Shown piece after piece: positions 53,359-61,540 of a stretch of 64,000 bases of DNA. Numbering within the stretch: position 1 is the first letter of the stretch; each line of letters starts with the position of its first letter. The stretch comes from an uncultured cyanobacterium (GTDB lineage Bacteria > Cyanobacteriota > Cyanobacteriia > Cyanobacteriales > Nostocaceae), in NCBI GenBank assembly GCA_903903925.1, contig CAIVAU010000209.1, positions 1 to 64,000 on the forward strand, given 5' to 3'. The position numbers were made by a program, and so were the translations under genes. Below the pieces are notes generated by a model. The model made no database searches, was not told where the DNA came from, and worked only from the letters and a program-made list of their open reading frames with translations.

Positions 53359-55512
53359 ATGGCGACCCCAATTGTGAGGAGAAGTACTAATCAATCCAGC
53401 CGATCCCAAGTACCAGGAGTGCCTAAATCACTCCCTCTAGTGACTAGGCGCATTGCCGCTTGGTTAAGCGAAATTACACTGGTGGTTGCCAGTGGATTGC
53501 TACCCTTAGGTATTGGTGTGTATGCCAACTCCAGAAGCGATCTGAACCGAGTACCACTCAGCCCCATACTGGGAGCAACAGAAAGAACGATCGCCCACCC
53601 CTTAGCTCTGCCTGTAAACTATGGTACTCGTAATGTCGCATGGACGACTAATTTTTTATGGACACTAGCTATCTTAGCACCTTTAACACTCTCATGCTGG
53701 CAACTATATTTACTAGCCAAAACCGGTAGTACCATTCCCAAACGTTGGTTTGGTGTTAGAGTTGTTAACTCACTCGGTCAACCCCCTGGTTTGGGGGCAA
53801 TTTTGCTACGAGAAGGAATTGGTCGTTGGACAGTACCCATTTCCATCGCCTATGTCCTATGGCGCTACAGCCTGGTGTTTCCCAATTTGGTGGTTTTTAC
53901 GGGGCTAGTCAGTGTGATGATTCTCGTAGAAGGAATAGGCTTGCCTTGGCAGCAAGGACGTCGCGCACTGCACGATTGGCTTGCAGGAACTTACACAATA
54001 GATGCGACAAAACCTTTGTCACCCTCGCTCTTAAATGAAAACAAGCAGAGTCAATCTCAGTTCATGGAAGGAGATGAGGAAGAGGCGATCGCATCAATTG
54101 TTATGACACCAGAGATCAGCCAGCCGCCTCAAGTCTGGCAGCGGATACAGCAAAACCCAAATCTGATCCTGCTGCTGGTCGCGCTCTTCAGTATGGGTAC
54201 AGTGTTGGCAACTTTAGTCGGTACTCAAATCTACGTCCAAATTCAGCAAAACGAACGTGCTACCGAACAGCGCAACGGCGAACAGTTTCTCGCACTTGTA
54301 AAACGGTTAAATCCTAACTCTGACGCTACCAATAAAGAGCGCCAAACTGCAATTCTGGCTTTAAGTACCCTTGATGACCCCCAAGCAATCCAGTTTATTG
54401 TCGATTTACTCACCAAGGAAACTGACCCCGTCCTACTTGGTACAATTCAGCAAGCTTTGGTCAATGTTGGACCCAAAGCCATCCCTGATTTAAAACATAT
54501 GAATCTGTTCCTTGCTAACGAGTTGGATGTAGACAAAAATAAATCCCAACAACCAGAAGAGTTGCGACAGAAGCATTTGTCCATCAATCAACAGGCAATT
54601 AACAAGATTTTAACTGTATATAGTGGTCAAACGAATGGACTCGATCTCGATCGCGCCCAATTGGGTCAAAATGGCTCACAGAAAAGCTCTTTCAACTTGA
54701 TACTAGACAAAGTCGATTTATCGGGAGTCAAGTTCAAATCTGCAAATCTTAACCAAGCAAGCTTTAAGGGTAGTAACTTCCGAGGACCAGGTGAAGATGG
54801 TCGCTGGGATACTGATGACGATTGGATTGCTGATTTAAGCCAAGCTCAGATGAAACAAGCCAATCTCACTGATGCTAACCTCAGCCGTGTTTTAATGAAC
54901 CGTGCTGATCTGAGCCGCGCCACACTCAAAGGTACCAACCTATCCAATGCACGTCTGATTGGTGCTAACCTCAGTAGTGCCCAGCTAGCAGGAGCCAATC
55001 TCAATGGGGCAATCTTGGAAAATGCCAGTCTGACGGGAGCAGATTTAGGACAGGCCAACTTGAATGAAGCTGAACTGTACGCTGCTCATCTCGGTCGTGT
55101 CATTGCTATAGGAACACAATTGTCATTTGCCAACTTGACAAGAACCGACTGGCAAGGGGCAGACCTGTCAGGAGCTTATTTGAATCATGCCAATCTCAGC
55201 AATGCTAACCTCAGCGCCGCTCGCCTCACTGGTACTATTTTACGAGGCGCAAACATGGAAAACGTCAACTTGCGGAATGCCGACTTAAGTCTTGCAGATT
55301 TACGGGGGGCGCATCTGGCTGGATCTGATTTCCAGGGAGTCATTCTCTCTCCTAGTAAACAAGACCCAACAGATCAATTTGTGCAAAAGCCGACTATAGG
55401 CGCACAATCTGCTGTAGTGCAAGGAGTTGATTTTAGTCAAGTCAAAAATTTAGATCCTAAGCAACTCGCTTACATTTGTACTCAAGGAGGTATTCATCCA
55501 AATTGTCCTTAA
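53359..55512 (+). CDS. RDD membrane domain fused to pentapeptide-repeat protein
   Basis: 717 aa from ATG 53359, chosen because an aggga site lies 9 nt upstream; ATG 53350 has no room for one. The N-terminal 230 residues are an RDD domain (VTRRIAAWLSEITLVV; PKRWFGVRVVNSLGQ). One more membrane helix lies at about 275-300 (LILLLVALFSMGTVLATLVG), followed by a HEAT-like segment (AILALSTLDDPQAIQFIVDL). Residues about 455-690 are pentapeptide repeats of A(N/D)L type (ANLTDANLSRVLMNRADLSR), folding as a right-handed beta-helix. The role is unknown; such repeats often act as protein-binding rods. Confidence 0.85.
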   Translation: MATPIVRRSTNQSSRSQVPGVPKSLPLVTRRIAAWLSEITLVVASGLLPLGIGVYANSRSDLNRVPLSPILGATERTIAHPLALPVNYGTRNVAWTTNFLWTLAILAPLTLSCWQLYLLAKTGSTIPKRWFGVRVVNSLGQPPGLGAILLREGIGRWTVPISIAYVLWRYSLVFPNLVVFTGLVSVMILVEGIGLPWQQGRRALHDWLAGTYTIDATKPLSPSLLNENKQSQSQFMEGDEEEAIASIVMTPEISQPPQVWQRIQQNPNLILLLVALFSMGTVLATLVGTQIYVQIQQNERATEQRNGEQFLALVKRLNPNSDATNKERQTAILALSTLDDPQAIQFIVDLLTKETDPVLLGTIQQALVNVGPKAIPDLKHMNLFLANELDVDKNKSQQPEELRQKHLSINQQAINKILTVYSGQTNGLDLDRAQLGQNGSQKSSFNLILDKVDLSGVKFKSANLNQASFKGSNFRGPGEDGRWDTDDDWIADLSQAQMKQANLTDANLSRVLMNRADLSRATLKGTNLSNARLIGANLSSAQLAGANLNGAILENASLTGADLGQANLNEAELYAAHLGRVIAIGTQLSFANLTRTDWQGADLSGAYLNHANLSNANLSAARLTGTILRGANMENVNLRNADLSLADLRGAHLAGSDFQGVILSPSKQDPTDQFVQKPTIGAQSAVVQGVDFSQVKNLDPKQLAYICTQGGIHPNCP

Positions 55513-55549
55513 AGTTGTTAGTCTAACAAATAGTGTGAGGAGTCAGGAA

Positions 55550-56044
55550 ATGGCGCAGTTGAAGAATTTAATATCGGTTATCTTGGCTGGTTCAAGTTTA
55601 AGTTTTGCCCAATTTACCCAACCAGCACAAGCTCAAATAGCCTATGGTAGCTACGTTGGCGTCGGTCCAACAGTTGGTCTTTCAAACGGTGCGCAGATCG
55701 GGGGGGTAATTGCTTTCCGCTACAAGCTGCTCAAATTACCAGTTTCTATACGTGCTCAAGCTCTAGTTGGTCAAAGCACAGCGGTTGTGCCAACAGTTTC
55801 CTATGATTACCCCCTCAACTGGCAAACTGACGCCTATTTGGGCGCAGGGCTTGTATTGGCTGGAGGTGATACCCATTCCCCTGTTGGTAATAAAATTGGC
55901 TTTGCCTTACAGCCAGGAATCGACTACATCGTACCAAATAGCAACACCGTTATTTTTGGTAACGCCATTATTGGTTTTGATACCTATAACAATGGTGGTG
56001 GAACAGCTTTCGCAGTGCAAGGTGGGGTCGGTTTGCGGTTCTAA
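55550..56044 (+). CDS. Secreted/outer-membrane hypothetical protein
   Basis: 164 aa from ATG 55550. A signal peptide ending in QPAQAQ is followed by a glycine-rich, strand-rich mature part ending in GLRF, an aromatic C-terminus typical of outer-membrane barrels. It could be a small beta-barrel protein. The ribosome site aggag-tcagga lies in a copy of the aggagtc heptamer. GTG 55535 upstream is in frame but would place that site inside the gene. It ends just before a 40-bp palindrome. Confidence 0.65.
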   Translation: MAQLKNLISVILAGSSLSFAQFTQPAQAQIAYGSYVGVGPTVGLSNGAQIGGVIAFRYKLLKLPVSIRAQALVGQSTAVVPTVSYDYPLNWQTDAYLGAGLVLAGGDTHSPVGNKIGFALQPGIDYIVPNSNTVIFGNAIIGFDTYNNGGGTAFAVQGGVGLRF

Positions 56045-56057
56045 GTATAAAGTACTA

Positions 56058-56097
56058 CGTTTGTAGTTGGTAAGAGCGCTCTTAACAACTACAAACG
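56058..56097. terminator. 40-bp near-perfect palindrome between convergent genes
   Basis: cgtttgtagttg (56058-56069) pairs with its complement (56086-56097); the centre aagagcgctctt is itself palindromic. It lies between the stops of the outer-membrane-type gene and the NmrA-like gene, so it probably terminates both. Same family as the repeat at 58812-58859. Confidence 0.75.
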
Positions 56098-56113
56098 AAT
56101 AAATAGGAACTTG

Positions 56114-57100
56114 TCACACTTTTGCGCCTTTTATGCTTGGCGTTGAAGTAAAAGGAAGTAGCATAAATTTTTTCATTGATGAGAACCAATTTGAAAAACT
56201 ACGTTTTTTGTAAGGCGAATTATTGAGGTAACGTCTGACAATAGTTTCATAATCATCTGGGTCTTTACCAGTAACTCTTCTCACTACATCTGTTGGACCA
56301 CCTACATCAAACTTATTTTTTTGGTACTCTCGCTTGTAATACATTGATTGCGATATTATAAAAGCGTCTAAACCAAATTCTTTTGCTTGTGCGAAAGCTG
56401 CTTTCTTATACATCCACATTGGAATGTTTATATACCGTACTTTCCTGTTGGCAACTTTAGCAAAAACAGCAGCCATTTCTTTTGGCGACAAGGAAACAGG
56501 GCCTGTAGGTCGCAGCTTCTGTCCGATATATGGCTCAGGATTTTTTAATAATGCTGCTACGACTAATCCCAAATCTTCATTGGAAGGGGCTGGATTTTTT
56601 CCATTTCCCAGCGGTGCTAGCATCAAGCCAAGTTGAACGGCAAATTCTAATACAAAAATGGTAGACTCAGCAAAATAACCAGGAATACAATAAATAACAT
56701 TAAGACCAGAATTTGCAAATTCTGTGTAGGCTTCTCTAGTTTCCCTTGTGTGTATACTTTTTTGATCGTCGAATTCAGACAGCCATTGCCCCATAAAAAC
56801 AGTCACGCCTAGATTACATTCTTTTGCTACTTGGATAAATAATTTTGTATTCTTCAATAAGTTCGGTGCAAATGGATAACAATAATATGCCCGCTTAACA
56901 TCTGATAGGGCTGCCTTTAATTGATGAAAATTGTCTAACTCACCAATAGCAATTTCTGCACCTAGTTGTTCTAATTCCAAAGCCTTTTTATTTCTGGAAC
57001 GAACATAAATTTTTACTGGATAACCATCTTTTAATAATTGAACGGTTGTAGGATAACCCGTTTTACCTGTGGCTGAGGTCATTAAAATTTTTTCTTTCAT
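56114..57100 (-). CDS. NmrA-like NAD(P)-binding oxidoreductase
   Basis: 328 aa, atypical short-chain dehydrogenase fold. The nucleotide-binding loop is TSATGKTGYPTTVQLL (about 8-23). KIYVRSRNKKALELEQLG is the second-strand Arg region typical of NADP binding. Later VFMGQWLSEF and YCIPGYFAES fit the NmrA/quinone-reductase-like group. The MarR-type gene lies upstream on the same strand, and a 16-bp palindrome that also occurs at the MarR start lies in the gap. Regulation by that MarR protein is therefore likely. The substrate is unknown. Confidence 0.82.
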   Translation of the reverse strand: MKEKILMTSATGKTGYPTTVQLLKDGYPVKIYVRSRNKKALELEQLGAEIAIGELDNFHQLKAALSDVKRAYYCYPFAPNLLKNTKLFIQVAKECNLGVTVFMGQWLSEFDDQKSIHTRETREAYTEFANSGLNVIYCIPGYFAESTIFVLEFAVQLGLMLAPLGNGKNPAPSNEDLGLVVAALLKNPEPYIGQKLRPTGPVSLSPKEMAAVFAKVANRKVRYINIPMWMYKKAAFAQAKEFGLDAFIISQSMYYKREYQKNKFDVGGPTDVVRRVTGKDPDDYETIVRRYLNNSPYKKRSFSNWFSSMKKFMLLPFTSTPSIKGAKV

Positions 57101-57216
57101 TTTGTTGTCATTTCCAAATTGGATTGAATTGGGTTTATTTGTCGATAACTAGAATAGATTAGGCAGGAAAACATTTTTAGCCATTGAAGCCTCCGAGTTT
57201 TTACAGGTTTTAAATT

Positions 57217-57232
57217 ACATGTATATACATGT
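57217..57232. promoter_or_regulatory. Putative MarR operator upstream of the NmrA-like gene
   Basis: acatgtatatacatgt, a perfect 16-bp palindrome sharing the 12-bp core atgtatatacat with the site at 57710-57725. It is 117 bp upstream of the NmrA-like start. Confidence 0.65.
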
Positions 57233-57250
57233 TTTTGCTAAATTTCTAAA

Positions 57251-57706
57251 CTAACCAATGCGTTTTAGGTCAGATAAAAGTAATAAGAGCGCTTGCCAGT
57301 TTTGCTCCCCAAACTGCTGCATCATATCCGATTGAGCTTGTTTCCATAAAGGGAGAGATCGATCTAGTACAGCTTGCCCCTCAGAGGTAAGTGAGACTAA
57401 CTTCACCCGCCGATCCTCGCCAGGTTCGATCGCCACCAATCCCCTTTTCTCTAACAGTTTGAGATTTCTGGTTAAGGTGGTCTGGTCAGTAAACAACTCT
57501 TGAGCTAAGCGCGTAATTGGCGTAGACTCTAGGAGGTGAATGGCGGCCAGAATCGTAAATTGGTTTACTACCAACCCCACCGGACGCAATGCAGCATCAT
57601 ATATTTGAGTGACGATCCGTGAAGCTCGACGAACGTGCATACCCATGCAGGATGCAGGCACTAGACTGACTTCAACAAGATTGGGTTTGAAAATTTGATC
57701 GGTCAT
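57251..57706 (-). CDS. MarR family transcriptional regulator
   Basis: 151 aa, winged helix. LAQELFTDQTTLTRNLKLLE is the recognition region and GLVAIEPGEDRRVKLVSLT is the wing with the conserved D-x-R. The N-terminal GMHVRRASRIVTQIYDAALR forms the dimer helix. Such proteins repress their own operon and release on ligand binding. A perfect palindrome lies 4 bp before the start codon and a second one before the NmrA-like gene, so both are probable targets. Confidence 0.9.
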   Translation of the reverse strand: MTDQIFKPNLVEVSLVPASCMGMHVRRASRIVTQIYDAALRPVGLVVNQFTILAAIHLLESTPITRLAQELFTDQTTLTRNLKLLEKRGLVAIEPGEDRRVKLVSLTSEGQAVLDRSLPLWKQAQSDMMQQFGEQNWQALLLLLSDLKRIG

Positions 57707-57709
57707 GAT

Positions 57710-57725
57710 ATATGTATATACATAT
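57710..57725. promoter_or_regulatory. Putative MarR operator at the MarR gene start
   Basis: atatgtatatacatat, a perfect 16-bp palindrome ending 4 bp before the start codon of the MarR gene. Shares the atgtatatacat core with 57217-57232, suggesting autorepression. Confidence 0.65.
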
Positions 57726-57813
57726 TATCAACCTTTGTCAAGTCATAGAGATCCTCGCGAATTGCGTCAAAAATTTAATGGCAAGGATCTTCATTAGCTG
57801 GTGGGAAATCTAC

Positions 57814-58116
57814 TTAGTGATCTTGATCGGCTGGATCACCGTAAGGATCTTCACTAGCAGGGCGGACATCACCCGGATCACCGTAAGGATCTTCACTAGC
57901 GGGGCGGACATCGGGAAACTGACTAGGGTTATCTGCTGGATCACCGTAGGGATCTTGGCTAGCTGGGATAGCGCTGTATTCATTTTGAGATGCCGGGTCG
58001 CCGTAGGGATCTTCACTGGCTGGACTTACCTCGCGATCGCTGTAACCAGCGTCTTGTTGATCCTCATTCCCTCCGAAGAATAAATCCTTCGCCTTGCGGA
58101 TAAAATCGTTTACCAT
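57814..58116 (-). CDS. PASEDPYGDP-repeat protein
   Basis: 100 aa, strong ribosome site (aaggag) 8 nt before ATG. After MVNDFIRKAKDLFFG the protein is low-complexity and acidic, with four copies of DPYGDP, three as PASEDPYGDP and one as PASQDPYGDP, spaced by short linkers. No signal peptide; probably disordered. Function unknown. A secreted lipoprotein gene lies 29 bp upstream on the same strand, so they likely form an operon. The complementary strand also shows an open frame, but it merely mirrors the repeats. Confidence 0.75.
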   Translation of the reverse strand: MVNDFIRKAKDLFFGGNEDQQDAGYSDREVSPASEDPYGDPASQNEYSAIPASQDPYGDPADNPSQFPDVRPASEDPYGDPGDVRPASEDPYGDPADQDH

Positions 58117-58145
58117 GACATATCTCCTTTTTATCTGATCTAAAA

Positions 58146-58622
58146 TTACTGAGCTGGGGCTACGTCACTTAGATCGCGACCTGTTGTACGCCCGTTATAA
58201 CCTTGAAAATCTTGATACTGTTGTGCTTGAGATTGCGGAACCTGAATTCCTCCGGAAGGCGGTGATACCCAGTGAGGCTTACCTTGAGCATCGCGGTAGT
58301 AAACACGTCCGTTTTTAGAAAGATAATACTTACCCTGCGCTCCCTCTTTTTGAGCATTTTGGTGCTGTCTGTAAAGGTAGTAAAGAGCAGCAGCGCCTAC
58401 TAAAGTTATCCCCACTTTCTGTCCTGTGGATAATCCCTTCCTTTGTTGGGGTTGACCAGGGTTATTGACTGGTCTGCCAACAGTATCGTTAACAGGTGCC
58501 GACGGTGCAGCATTTCTGGAACCTCCACCGCAGCTATTAAGCAGCGGAACTGTCAACAATGTCGAAAGAAAGACCACTATTGGAAGCGGAGCTTTTATAC
58601 GCTTTGTGGATATCGTGTTCAT
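58146..58622 (-). CDS. Probable lipoprotein of unknown function
   Basis: 158 aa. The signal peptide ends in a lipobox-like LLNSC (Cys31) and is followed by a Gly/Ser/Pro-rich stretch. A second hydrophobic helix (KVGITLVGAAALYYLYRQ) and a YYLSKNGRVYYRDAQGKPHWV segment follow, the latter like a small cell-surface module. The C-terminus is Gln-rich. First gene of a likely two-gene operon with the DPYGDP-repeat gene. No family recognised. Confidence 0.7.
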   Translation of the reverse strand: MNTISTKRIKAPLPIVVFLSTLLTVPLLNSCGGGSRNAAPSAPVNDTVGRPVNNPGQPQQRKGLSTGQKVGITLVGAAALYYLYRQHQNAQKEGAQGKYYLSKNGRVYYRDAQGKPHWVSPPSGGIQVPQSQAQQYQDFQGYNGRTTGRDLSDVAPAQ

Positions 58623-58811
58623 CCTGTTTCCTCTTCACCCTACCTTAGGTCAAAACCATGCTGTGGCACTGTTGTTTTTCCTAGGATTAAAACAACATTG
58701 ACCGCCTATTTCCAACAGCACGGTCTACCGTCTTGTAGATATAATGATGAACTTCTTCAAGTTTTGTATCCTGCCTCCGATAGAAGTTGTATTCATCCTC
58801 AGGGCTTAAAG

Positions 58812-58859
58812 TTCGTTTGTAGTTTGCGCTTTAGCGAAGACAGCGCAACTACAAACGAA
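58812..58859. repeat. Inverted repeat of the ttcgtttgtagtt family
   Basis: ttcgtttgtagtttgcgct and the complementary agcgcaactacaaacgaa, apart from one extra t, enclose an 11-nt loop. It lies 32 bp past the stop of the slipin gene and may serve as its terminator. Related copies: 38283-38340 and 56058-56097. Confidence 0.75.
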
Positions 58860-58890
58860 TTATTTTGTAAGTCATGAAACGAACATGATA

Positions 58891-60417
58891 TTATTGGGGA
58901 TTGATCCGAATCAAATCTGTCAAAATACTATCTAAACTGCCGTTGACTTGAATTCGATCAATTTTCTCTGCAATTCGTTCCAACACTTCAAGTTCCTTGA
59001 GACGCAACGCGACGGGGTTATCCTCCATCACTTTGGCAGTGTTGAGCATACTGCGGGTAGCAGCGGTTTCTTCTCTACGTCTGACTACGTTTGCTTGAGC
59101 AGCTTTTTCTGCCTCGACTACCTTACTCAAAATAATTTTGATCTCTCCAGGTAAAATTATATCTTTGACACCGACGGAATCTACTTCAATTCCATAATCT
59201 GCGGCTTTCTGGCGAATGTACTCAGATATACTTCGATCAATTGCACCTTTATCTTCTAATAATGCATCTAAATTCCGTTCACCGACCGCACCACGCAAGG
59301 CAAACTGTAACTCTTTGTACAAAAATCCCGAAATATCTGACAACCCGTTTTTTGCCCTCAATGGGTCTTGGATGCGGAAGCCAGCCGTCAAATTTAAACG
59401 CAGAGGTACTTTATCTTTCGAGAGAATATCCTGACCAGAGACTTCCATGTTCTGTAGTCGAAGGTCGATCGCTTCGGTTTGATAAGACCGTCCAAACAAC
59501 CACCACGCATGTATCCCTGGTTGGAGTTGTCCTTGAAACTCTTGATTAACGTACAGTAACCCAACGTGCTGTGTGGGTACTTCTTGAGTATGCAAACAGT
59601 TGCAACTGAGCGATCGCACTTCTGCTGAACCCTCAACTAATTCAGCCACCAAGGGAGATGGTAATCGACCATCAGTGCTGATGTCGATAATTTCTACCTC
59701 AACACCTTGCCAAAACAGCTTGCGGCTTGTGGGTGGTAACAGAGAAATCACCTTACCTCGATACCGCACAATTGCAACTTGCCAACTCAGTAATTGCACC
59801 GCTTCACAGTAAGTAGCAACAAAATCAGGATGTTTTTCAATAAGTACATCTTCGAGGGGAAAGTCTGGGTTAGGCACTATACGGCTGAGAGTCCGTACTG
59901 TAACATCTTTATCTACCGACCAAAAGGCATACTCTCCTGGTTCTAGCGGTCGCACAAAATTATTTTGCACGTACAGCAAACCAATTTCATATTCCGAGAT
60001 TTGGAACTTCTTGAGTCCAGTCAACGCAATTAAGCGTACTTGCTGCACAAAGGAACTCGGCAATTCCAAACTTTCTTCCAAGTTGAACAGATGAGATTCT
60101 ACCTCAATAAAACCACGCCAAAAAGCCCGTAATTGATTCGGTGGAATGCTTACCCAATTTTGACCCCAGCGGACTAAAGCAGCTTGATTGAATGCCGTTC
60201 TGATGGTCAATACATGCTGTTGTAGTTCATCTGGGTGCGATCGCAATAATAGTTCTAGGTTTTCAATCTGGGCTGAAGGCTGGTTCAGGTCAGATGTTTT
60301 GACTTGCCAATGGCGACCAAAATAAGTATACGTCCCAGGCTGCAAAATTTTCTTAAAGTCGCTACGGTGATATAAAATACCGATTTCGTTAGGTTTAATA
60401 TAAAACGTTTTCCACAT
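58891..60417 (-). CDS. Slipin/SPFH-domain protein with repeated N-terminal module
   Basis: 508 aa. The C-terminal part (about 310-490) is a Band-7/SPFH domain of the slipin type (LSKDKVPLRLNLTAGFRIQD; YGIEVDSVGVKDIILPGEI), followed by VVEAEKAAQANVVRRREE. The N-terminal 310 residues contain a module seen three times: IGILYHRSDFKKILQPGTY (12-30), IGLLYVQNNFVRPLEPGEY (145-163) and VGLLYVNQEFQGQLQPGIH (285-303). A second shared segment follows twice (82-107 and 217-242). Ordinary slipins have one such segment before SPFH. No membrane helix is evident. A scaffold-like role is inferred. Confidence 0.85.
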   Translation of the reverse strand: MWKTFYIKPNEIGILYHRSDFKKILQPGTYTYFGRHWQVKTSDLNQPSAQIENLELLLRSHPDELQQHVLTIRTAFNQAALVRWGQNWVSIPPNQLRAFWRGFIEVESHLFNLEESLELPSSFVQQVRLIALTGLKKFQISEYEIGLLYVQNNFVRPLEPGEYAFWSVDKDVTVRTLSRIVPNPDFPLEDVLIEKHPDFVATYCEAVQLLSWQVAIVRYRGKVISLLPPTSRKLFWQGVEVEIIDISTDGRLPSPLVAELVEGSAEVRSLSCNCLHTQEVPTQHVGLLYVNQEFQGQLQPGIHAWWLFGRSYQTEAIDLRLQNMEVSGQDILSKDKVPLRLNLTAGFRIQDPLRAKNGLSDISGFLYKELQFALRGAVGERNLDALLEDKGAIDRSISEYIRQKAADYGIEVDSVGVKDIILPGEIKIILSKVVEAEKAAQANVVRRREETAATRSMLNTAKVMEDNPVALRLKELEVLERIAEKIDRIQVNGSLDSILTDLIRINPQ

Positions 60418-60917
60418 AAAAATTTGTGTAAAAAGGAGTCAGGAGTCAGAATTCAGGAGTCAGAATTCAGAAGTTAGGGGTTTCAAGCAAAGAAAAATTG
60501 TTCAATCGGGGGCTTTAGACCATAATTCATCCACCAATCGCACAAAATTCAATTCTGAATTCTGACTCCTGACTCCTGAATTCTTGTTCGGTTTTTTGAC
60601 TCTGCTAGTGCAGGTGCTTATAGTTTATGTGCGGGCAAAAGCTGCTCCAAAACTGGATTAAGATAGCTGTAACTTTTTCTAAGCTGCGCTATGGCAACTA
60701 AGAAAAAGAAAACTGCGCTCAAATATACCGTTCGGTTGACAATCCAGAATCCCTGGAGAGAAACGAAGGGACATACTCAAGTTAGGGAGAAATACAGTTG
60801 CGCTGGCTCATAGACTGTAGAACACTTGCACCGCAGAGTAGAGAAAATCAGGCGTAAGGGATTTCTCCCCTACTATTGGGTTACCGTGGAAGGGTAGTGT
60901 CTTTGACCCGACAGGGT
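60418..60917. other. Repeat-rich gene-poor region before the tRNA genes
   Basis: 500 bp. aggagtc/agaattc units at 60434-60478 and the complementary gactcct units at 60556-60584 form an inverted pair. A possible 40-residue basic ORF lies at 60691-60813. I saw no further tRNA in 60814-60917. Confidence 0.5.
60691..60813 (+). CDS. Possible very small basic protein
   Basis: 40 aa with ATG start: MATKKKKTALKYTVRLTIQN begins it, and one Cys lies near the end. Lys/Arg-rich. There is no clear ribosome site and no family resemblance, so it may not be translated. Listed because its composition is protein-like and it lies in an otherwise empty stretch. Confidence 0.2.
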   Translation: MATKKKKTALKYTVRLTIQNPWRETKGHTQVREKYSCAGS

Positions 60918-60920
60918 TGG

Positions 60921-60992
60921 CGGAAAGTACAGGAATCGAACCTGTAACCAATTGGTTATGAGCCAATCGCTCTACCAGTGAGCTAACTTTCT
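60921..60992 (-). tRNA. tRNA-Met (CAU), or possibly tRNA-Ile2
   Basis: On the minus strand the cloverleaf reads: acceptor agaaagt, D arm gctc/gagc, anticodon loop ctcataa (anticodon CAU) on stem attgg/ccaat, T arm acagg-ttcgatt-cctgt, acceptor 3' actttcc, discriminator g, then an encoded cca. Position 1-72 is an A-C mismatch and the discriminator is unusual, so the gene may be degenerate or specialised. The anticodon stem lacks the three G-C pairs of initiator tRNA. Confidence 0.8.
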
Positions 60993-60994
60993 GG

Positions 60995-61067
60995 GGTTTG
61001 ATATAGGACTCGAACCTATGACCCATCGATTACGAGTCGATAGCTCTACCAACTGAGCTAATCAAAC
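60995..61067 (-). tRNA. tRNA-Thr (CGU)
   Basis: Full cloverleaf on the minus strand: acceptor gtttgat/atcaaac, D arm gctc/gagc, anticodon loop ctcgtaa (CGU) on stem atcga/tcgat, T arm ataggttcgagtcctat. An encoded cca follows at 60994-60992, whose last base is also the first base of the neighbouring tRNA-Met. Confidence 0.92.
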
Positions 61068-61540
61068 AATATAGCTTAAAGCACTCGGCGACATACGCTC
61101 ACACCAGAGGTTGGCGCACCAGTCAGGCAGATAAAACCTAAACTATAGCTTTGCGACCTTATGACTATCCCGCTTCAAATTTAGCACATGCTTCAATAAC
61201 TGCCATAAGTAAATATGCACAATAAAGTGCAGAATTCAAAGGGTGTCACTCAATATGTAAACTTTTGTATAAATTTTTACCATTTATGCCCTGAGTGCTT
61301 TACCTTGTGGTATTCCCTTTGAAAAAAATTTATGCTTCAAAAGGGATGGGGTTTAAATTGGGTTTGGCAACACAACTACTGTGTCATTAATTTTGACGGG
61401 TTGGTAATGTGAGCGTCTCGCTCACGAAGCGAGCTTTCCGGCTCGCACTACTAATGACATGGACCACTGATTATCTCCCTTATGTAGCTTAGATTATTAA
61501 TTAATTTAAATTAGAAACCATATAATAGCTAATAGCAAAA
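61068..61540. other. Gene-free region before the TIR gene
   Basis: 473 bp. It contains dispersed-repeat hairpins: gtgagcg-tct-cgctcac (61409-61425) and gcgagc/gctcgc (about 61429-61446). The 61480-61540 part is AT-rich and probably carries the TIR gene promoter. No gene seen. Confidence 0.5.

Noticed and set aside
57712..58083. 123-codon open frame on the plus strand
   Set aside because: It is the complementary image of the DPYGDP-repeat gene on the minus strand, which has a strong ribosome site. It also begins inside the MarR operator region.
60808..61026. 72-codon open frame on the minus strand
   Set aside because: It runs through the tRNA-Met gene (the GHRFESYI-type translation of tRNA sequence) and is not a protein gene.
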